64,000 nt of DNA from Microcaldota archaeon (GTDB taxonomy: Archaea; B1Sed10-29; B47-G15): positions 1 to 64,000 of the forward strand of contig QMVG01000001.1 in NCBI GenBank assembly GCA_003660975.1, given 5' to 3'. Each line of letters begins with the position of its first letter. The stretch's first letter is position 1. Positions 59,955-64,000 of this stretch are shown one piece after another. The position numbers were made by a program, and so were the translations under genes. The notes beneath the pieces were generated by a model, which searched no databases, was not told the origin of the DNA, and saw only the letters and a program-made list of their open reading frames with translations.

Positions 59955-60737
59955 ATGACCTTTTTTGATGACTATTTCGTAAAACCAATCATAGAGGGAA
60001 GCGGTTATAATATTGTAAATACAGTGACATATGGCCTTCTTTTTATAATCTCCCTATTCGCTGTCAAAAAAATACTCGTTCACCTGCAAATAAAAACAGA
60101 CAAAAAACTATGGTGGAAACTTACTCCTCTTGTGATTTCCGCAGGTTTACTGAGGGCATTGCAGGACCATCACTTATTCTCATTTATGGCTTTGTTTCAA
60201 TACCTTTTCGTAACCCCTTTCATTTACCTGCTTATCTTCGCTATAGCTATAACGCTGCTTTTACTTGAAAGAAAAATTAAAAACATAACAATATATGTCT
60301 CTTCTGTAATGGCCATCTTTCTTTTCTTTTTTGTTGCTGTAATGGCAAGGCAATGGTATTATTTTAGTATTGCGATTGCTTTGCTCGTCCTCTCTATATC
60401 TATCACTTTCCTGCTGATGAAAATTACAAGGATGAAGTTTATGGATAAAATAAACTGGAGTGTTGTGGTTGCCCAAACTCTAGATGCCTGCTCCAGCTTT
60501 ACAGCCATATCGGTAATGGGAAGCTTTGCTGAACAACATGTAGTTCCAAACATTATATTTTCACAATTGCCTTTCTACCTTTTCATACCATTAAAAGTGT
60601 CTCTGGCAGTGTTTGCTGTGTATGTAATAGATAGGGAAGTTAGAGGCGCATGGAATTGGTTGTTAAAATTCAGCATACTTGTTTTGGGCTTAGGGCCTGG
60701 AACACGAAATTTAATGACAATGTTAATAAGTAATTAG
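59955..60737 (+). CDS. DUF63-family membrane protein
   Basis: 260 aa with about eight TM helices; DUF63 is an archaeal family of unknown function. Diagnostic pieces are YNIVNTVTYGLLF, LLRALQDHH near residue 75, and the C-terminal GPGTRNLM. An AT-rich TATA-like tttattaa lies about 25-30 nt upstream, in the 34-bp gap from the divergent trm5 gene. Confidence 0.85.
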   Translation: MTFFDDYFVKPIIEGSGYNIVNTVTYGLLFIISLFAVKKILVHLQIKTDKKLWWKLTPLVISAGLLRALQDHHLFSFMALFQYLFVTPFIYLLIFAIAITLLLLERKIKNITIYVSSVMAIFLFFFVAVMARQWYYFSIAIALLVLSISITFLLMKITRMKFMDKINWSVVVAQTLDACSSFTAISVMGSFAEQHVVPNIIFSQLPFYLFIPLKVSLAVFAVYVIDREVRGAWNWLLKFSILVLGLGPGTRNLMTMLISN

Positions 60738-60785
60738 AGAAACAACGGCAAACAGTAATAAATATGTTTATTCTAAAAAATGTGA

Positions 60786-60858
60786 GCGCCAGTAGTCTAG
60801 CCTGGTAGGACTTTGGCTTCCCAAGCCAACGACCCGGGTTCAAATCCCGGCTGGCGCA
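60786..60858 (+). tRNA. tRNA-Gly (anticodon CCC)
   Basis: A 73-nt cloverleaf: acceptor GCGCCAG/CTGGCGC (perfect), anticodon stem TTGGC/GCCAA around TTCCCAA gives CCC, T-arm CCGGG TTCAAAT CCCGG, discriminator A. No CCA and no intron. A TATA-like taataaata lies about 30 nt upstream. Confidence 0.93.
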
Positions 60859-60938
60859 TTTCACAAGCTTTGAAGGCAAGCTATAAGCTGTCAAAAAATA
60901 AAAACTAAAAAATAAGCCGAACTTCCTAAAAAATTTTC

Positions 60939-61226
60939 TTATCTTTCAACCTTCATTTCTCCATTTCGGCCTATATTAACTTGCAGCTCGCCGTTCCATT
61001 CCTTTGTGTAAGCTCCTTTTATGCTTATTTTGTCTCCTTCCTCAACTTGGTCTACTTGCTTACCCCAAAGGGTGAGTTTCACTGAGCCACTGTCATCCTC
61101 TATCACTGCGTTAGATACTCTATTTGGTCCATACTTTGTTGTTATCTGCTTTGTTTCTCCTTTTTCTTTAACAGTGGCCTCAAGATCGACGTCTTGCATG
61201 CCTGCCTTAAGCTCAGCAATTTTCAT
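60939..61226 (-). CDS. Single OB-fold nucleic-acid-binding protein (SSB/RPA-like)
   Basis: 95 aa. An OB fold typical of small archaeal SSB or RPA-domain proteins: VKEKGETKQITTKYGPNRVSNAVIEDDSG, then VKLTLWGKQVDQVEEGDKISIKGAY. No zinc finger and no acidic tail. Probably binds single-stranded DNA or RNA. Shine-Dalgarno gaggtg is 5 nt before the ATG. Last of a three-gene minus-strand group with NUDIX. Confidence 0.85.
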   Translation of the reverse strand: MKIAELKAGMQDVDLEATVKEKGETKQITTKYGPNRVSNAVIEDDSGSVKLTLWGKQVDQVEEGDKISIKGAYTKEWNGELQVNIGRNGEMKVER

Positions 61227-61235
61227 TTTTTCACC

Positions 61236-61652
61236 TCATTTTTCAAAAAGTTTTTTCTTAAACGCGTCCTCCACCATCTTTGAATGGTCAAAACCAAGAG
61301 GGTGCGGGATTTTGTCTAGGGGAAAATATCTGGCTTCCTCTGCATCACTGCCAGCCCTTGCATCCTCATTTGTGCGCACATAAAAGCAAACAGATATTGC
61401 TCTTGGTTCTCTTGGGTCCCTGTCTGGGTCTGAATAAACCCCAACAAGTTTCAAGCTGTTTAGATTAACAGAGATTGAAGTCTCTTCCTTAAGCTCTCTT
61501 ACAGCTGCTTCTTCAACTGTCTCATTCTTGTCTACATGGCCTCCTGGCAAGCACCACTTATCCTTAAATGGTTCCTGCTTTCTCCTTATAAGAAGAATGC
61601 CCTTGTCTGACTCGACAATCAAATCAACAGCCACCCTGTAGAGATCTGCCAT
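61236..61652 (-). CDS. NUDIX hydrolase
   Basis: 138 aa. Hydrolyses a nucleoside diphosphate linked to another moiety; the Nudix box GGHVDKNETVEEAAVRELKEET is complete, with REL and EE metal ligands. The sequence DLIVESDKGILLIRRKQEPFKDKW is the usual lead-in. Possible ADP-ribose pyrophosphatase or MutT-like cleanup activity; substrate not assignable. ggggag precedes the ATG; 9 bp separate its stop from the OB-fold gene. Confidence 0.9.
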   Translation of the reverse strand: MADLYRVAVDLIVESDKGILLIRRKQEPFKDKWCLPGGHVDKNETVEEAAVRELKEETSISVNLNSLKLVGVYSDPDRDPREPRAISVCFYVRTNEDARAGSDAEEARYFPLDKIPHPLGFDHSKMVEDAFKKKLFEK

Positions 61653-61700
61653 GTACTCCCCTAAAACAATAACAAGACCAAAAAAGTAAAGGTCTCCAAC

Positions 61701-61913
61701 TCATATCTCTTTTAGGGTCTTTATGAAGAATTCTTTTATTTCTTCTTCAGCTGGGAAACCTATTCCTGCTTTGTATCTCTTGTCACCTGTTCTCGTGTAA
61801 TATCCCTTTGAAAGAGATATGAACTCTGCATCTTCTACTTTCTTTCTTGCTATCTCAATAAAATTGTTCCCATACTTGTATTCTTCAGATTTTATTGTTT
61901 CATATTCTGCCAT
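61701..61913 (-). CDS. Small soluble protein, possibly PC4-like
   Basis: 70 aa from the ATG at 61913, which has aggagtg at normal spacing; the track start is 9 codons upstream. It has strands in the order NNFIEIARKKV, FISLSKGYYTRTG, KRYKAGIGF and a final helix EEEIKEFFIKTLKEI, a sheet-plus-helix layout like PC4/p15 ssDNA-binding proteins, but this is a weak resemblance. First of the group with NUDIX and OB-fold genes. Confidence 0.6.
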   Translation of the reverse strand: MAEYETIKSEEYKYGNNFIEIARKKVEDAEFISLSKGYYTRTGDKRYKAGIGFPAEEEIKEFFIKTLKEI

Positions 61914-62014
61914 GTATTTCACACTCCTATGGTTGTACATTAATTTCTGTTAATCAGGTATAAAAAGGAGTAGCTTACACAGGGTTATTAAAATGAGAAA
62001 AAAGTAATTTAACT

Positions 62015-63142
62015 ATGATTTATGCTTTTGTGTTCGGTAAAAACTGGAAGCTCAGCTTGGCTGAAATTTTGTCGTATTTTGAATATAGGGAAATAAAGTG
62101 GTCATTTGTGGATTTAAGCAAAAAAGCAATCGTGGTTGATACAGAAATCTCCCCACAGGACACCATAAGTGATTTAGGTGGCACGCTTAAGATAGTAAAA
62201 ATTGAAAAGCAATTCCCTTTTGCTGAATTGTTTAGCCAAGATTTTGGGGACTGGACAGAGAGGCCAATAAGCGTATATGGTTCGTATAAGCTTCTTCATA
62301 ACATAAGAAAAGTATTTAACATTGTCCCGAAAGACAAGGTTCTCTCTCACACAGAGATTATTTCCAAGGGCTTGAAAGAATCAGCCCTTATTTTTGGACT
62401 TAAAACTTGTTACTGGGGGAAGACTGTGGCAGTAAGCAACCCTTTTGGGTTCAAAAAAAGAGACATTCAAAAACCTGCCCAAAGAACAAGATTAGCCATA
62501 TCTCCATCAAGAGCAAGGATATTGTTAAATTTAAGCCAGGCGAAAGAAAATGTCTTGGACCCCTTTTGTGGTGTTGGGACCATAGCAGTTGAGGCGATAT
62601 TCCATGGGATTAAAAGGGTATATATAAGTGATTACGACAAAGAGGTATTGAAAGATGCTGAGAAAAATGTTAGGTGGGCCAAAAAAGTGGCAGGCTCAAA
62701 TGCAAAGGTAATCATAAAACACTGCGACGCGAGAAAAATTTCTGAATGTTTTTCGAAGGTAGAGGCAGTTGCAACAGAACCTGATCTTGGTGTAAGTTTA
62801 AAAAGAAGGCCAAGTAAAGCAGACGCAAGACAGATAATATTATACTTAAAACCTCTTTACAAAAAGTTCATGAATAGCCTGCGTGATTGTTTAGAGTTGG
62901 GGGGAAGAGTGGCAATTACATTGCCTTGTATAAATTCAAAGTCAGGCAAGGTGTATGCAGGTAAATTCTTTCTGGGTTATGAGCTAGTAGACCCTTTTGA
63001 AAGCATAGCTCAGAGATACAGGGAGTTCTTAAAGTTAGATGGAAAGACAGTGCTTGATGAGGAAAGGGAAAAAGGCGTTAAAAGAAACGTCATAAGAGAG
63101 TTTTGTGTGTATAGGTTGAGAGAAAAAGCAACAAAAAAATAA
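62015..63142 (+). CDS. TRM11/Trm-G10-type RNA methyltransferase
   Basis: 375 aa. An N-terminal ~150-residue THUMP-like part is followed by a Rossmann methyltransferase with DPFCGVGTIAVEA (SAM binding) and YISDYDKEV. Related enzymes methylate N2 of G10 in tRNA. The catalytic loop reads ATEPDLG where Trm-G10 proteins usually have D-P-P-Y; EP-x-LG variants exist in TRM11-like groups, so it need not be inactive, but substrate assignment is uncertain. Confidence 0.8.
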   Translation: MIYAFVFGKNWKLSLAEILSYFEYREIKWSFVDLSKKAIVVDTEISPQDTISDLGGTLKIVKIEKQFPFAELFSQDFGDWTERPISVYGSYKLLHNIRKVFNIVPKDKVLSHTEIISKGLKESALIFGLKTCYWGKTVAVSNPFGFKKRDIQKPAQRTRLAISPSRARILLNLSQAKENVLDPFCGVGTIAVEAIFHGIKRVYISDYDKEVLKDAEKNVRWAKKVAGSNAKVIIKHCDARKISECFSKVEAVATEPDLGVSLKRRPSKADARQIILYLKPLYKKFMNSLRDCLELGGRVAITLPCINSKSGKVYAGKFFLGYELVDPFESIAQRYREFLKLDGKTVLDEEREKGVKRNVIREFCVYRLREKATKK

Positions 63143-63184
63143 TAAACATAAAGCGTTTATTATATGGAAAGGAGAGTGAACGTC

Positions 63185-64000
63185 ATGTCTGAATTCATAA
63201 AGTTTTTTGATGAGCTAAGTAAAGAAGATGTTTCCCTTGTTGGTGGAAAAAACGCAAACCTGGGTGAGATGATAAGCAAGGCAAACGTGCCTGTGCCTTT
63301 TGGTTTCGCTATAACTGCCAAAGCATATCAATACTTTATCGAAAAAAACAACCTATATAGCAAAATCTCTGTTGAAATGAAGAGGTTAACTGACATTAAT
63401 GACACTAAAACACTACAAAGCGTGGGTAAAAACATCAGGGAAATGATTGAAGGAGCAGATATACCAGAGGATTTAGAGCAAGAGATAAAAGAGAGTTACC
63501 GAAAACTAGCAGAAAAAATAGGCATTGAAAAGCCCTTTGTTGCTGTAAGGTCAAGTGCAACAGCGGAAGATTTGCCAGGTGCTTCTTTTGCTGGCCAGCA
63601 GGAAACATATTTAAATGTCAGGGGAGAGGAAGAACTAATAGAAAAAACAAAAAAGTGTTTTGCATCTCTCTTTACAGACAGAGCTATTTTTTACAGGATA
63701 GAGAAAGGTTTTGATTGGAGGAAGGTCAGCCTCAGCGTAGGCGTTCAAAAAATGGTTAACTCAAAGGCCGCTGGTGTGATGTTTACCTTGGATGTAAGAA
63801 ATGGAGATACAAGCAAAATAGTTATAGAAGGGGCTTGGGGGCTTGGAGAGTACATTGTGCAAGGCACTGTGACCCCGGACCACTGGCTTGTTGATAAGGA
63901 AACAATGAAGATAGTTGAGACAAAGATAAGTGATAAGCCAATTATGCTGCTTAGAGCCCCTGGAGGGGGCAATATAGAACAAACAGTTATGGAGGATATG
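63185..64000 (+). CDS. ppsA: Phosphoenolpyruvate synthase, 3' partial
   Basis: Open to the window end (272 codons read) and missing from the ORF track for that reason. PEP synthase makes PEP from pyruvate and ATP, a gluconeogenic step. The N-terminal ATP-grasp part shows LVGGKNANLGEM, VAVRSSATAEDLPGASFAGQQET and GAWGLGEYIVQG, all diagnostic. The ATG at 63185, preceded by ggagag, gives the usual N-terminus; an in-frame ATG at 63164 is an alternative. Confidence 0.93.
   Translation, partial: MSEFIKFFDELSKEDVSLVGGKNANLGEMISKANVPVPFGFAITAKAYQYFIEKNNLYSKISVEMKRLTDINDTKTLQSVGKNIREMIEGADIPEDLEQEIKESYRKLAEKIGIEKPFVAVRSSATAEDLPGASFAGQQETYLNVRGEEELIEKTKKCFASLFTDRAIFYRIEKGFDWRKVSLSVGVQKMVNSKAAGVMFTLDVRNGDTSKIVIEGAWGLGEYIVQGTVTPDHWLVDKETMKIVETKISDKPIMLLRAPGGGNIEQTVMEDM

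Noticed and set aside
1-64000. CRISPR array, rRNA operon or insertion sequence
   Set aside because: No regularly spaced repeats, no rRNA-like sequence and no transposase or integrase frame were seen anywhere in the window.

Overview
The window is a gene-dense, AT-rich piece of an archaeal chromosome. Archaeal markers are family-B DNA polymerase, type II methionine aminopeptidase, Trm5, a geranylgeranyl-reductase-like flavoprotein, a DUF63 membrane protein, a PAC2 protein, tRNA genes without encoded CCA, and TATA boxes about 26 nt upstream of many start codons (leaderless transcripts). The many unrecognised small membrane proteins, giant secreted proteins and very tight packing resemble uncultivated DPANN-type lineages, but no marker here fixes the phylum.

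Layout. (1) 2-6922: the 3' part of a giant modular surface protein (CARDB and DUF2341-like modules, many N-glycosylation sequons). (2) 6930-8627: two lipid genes, a GGR-like flavoprotein and a cis-prenyltransferase, meeting end to end. (3) 8692-20935: a 13-gene plus-strand unit with no gap above 9 bp. It encodes five pilin-like proteins, two complete secretion motor sets (each one T2SS/T4P-type ATPase plus two T2SSF membrane proteins), a secreted 770-residue protein and a DUF192 protein. The second ATPase carries an N-terminal multi-cluster ferredoxin domain. (4) 20976-24664: an anchored exoprotein, PAC2 protein, flavin reductase, a membrane zinc-ribbon protein and a small membrane protein. 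(5) 24689-38944: a 1653-residue secreted protein with a C-terminal TM/arginine tail; a minus-strand pilus locus (ATPase, two-domain T2SSF protein, seven pilin-like proteins including a 46-residue one absent from the ORF track); then an archaeosortase-like protein and another pilin-like protein. (6) 39008-46216: a 2402-residue membrane-anchored exoprotein. (7) 46258-49038: a tandem array of eight small membrane proteins that look like two paralogous families. (8) 49039-51427: a HerA-like protein whose P-loop appears lost, flanked by two coiled-coil proteins. (9) 51488-64000: mostly housekeeping: PolB, MetAP2, tRNA-Arg, tRNA-Leu, a sugar nucleotidyltransferase, three YIP1-like membrane proteins, Trm5, DUF63, tRNA-Gly, an OB-fold protein, NUDIX, a TRM11-type methyltransferase and the start of PEP synthase.

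How it fits together (inference): much of the window serves the cell surface. Three secretion motors, thirteen pilin-like subunits, an archaeosortase-like enzyme and giant exoproteins could build and decorate filaments or an envelope, while the two lipid enzymes could supply the polyprenol carrier for the N-glycosylation that the sequon-rich exoproteins imply. The strongest candidates for something undescribed are the double-motor operon with a ferredoxin-fused ATPase, the small membrane-protein array, the HerA-like protein without a P-loop, and a chain of short hairpins after tRNA-Leu that includes a copy of the tRNA 3' end.
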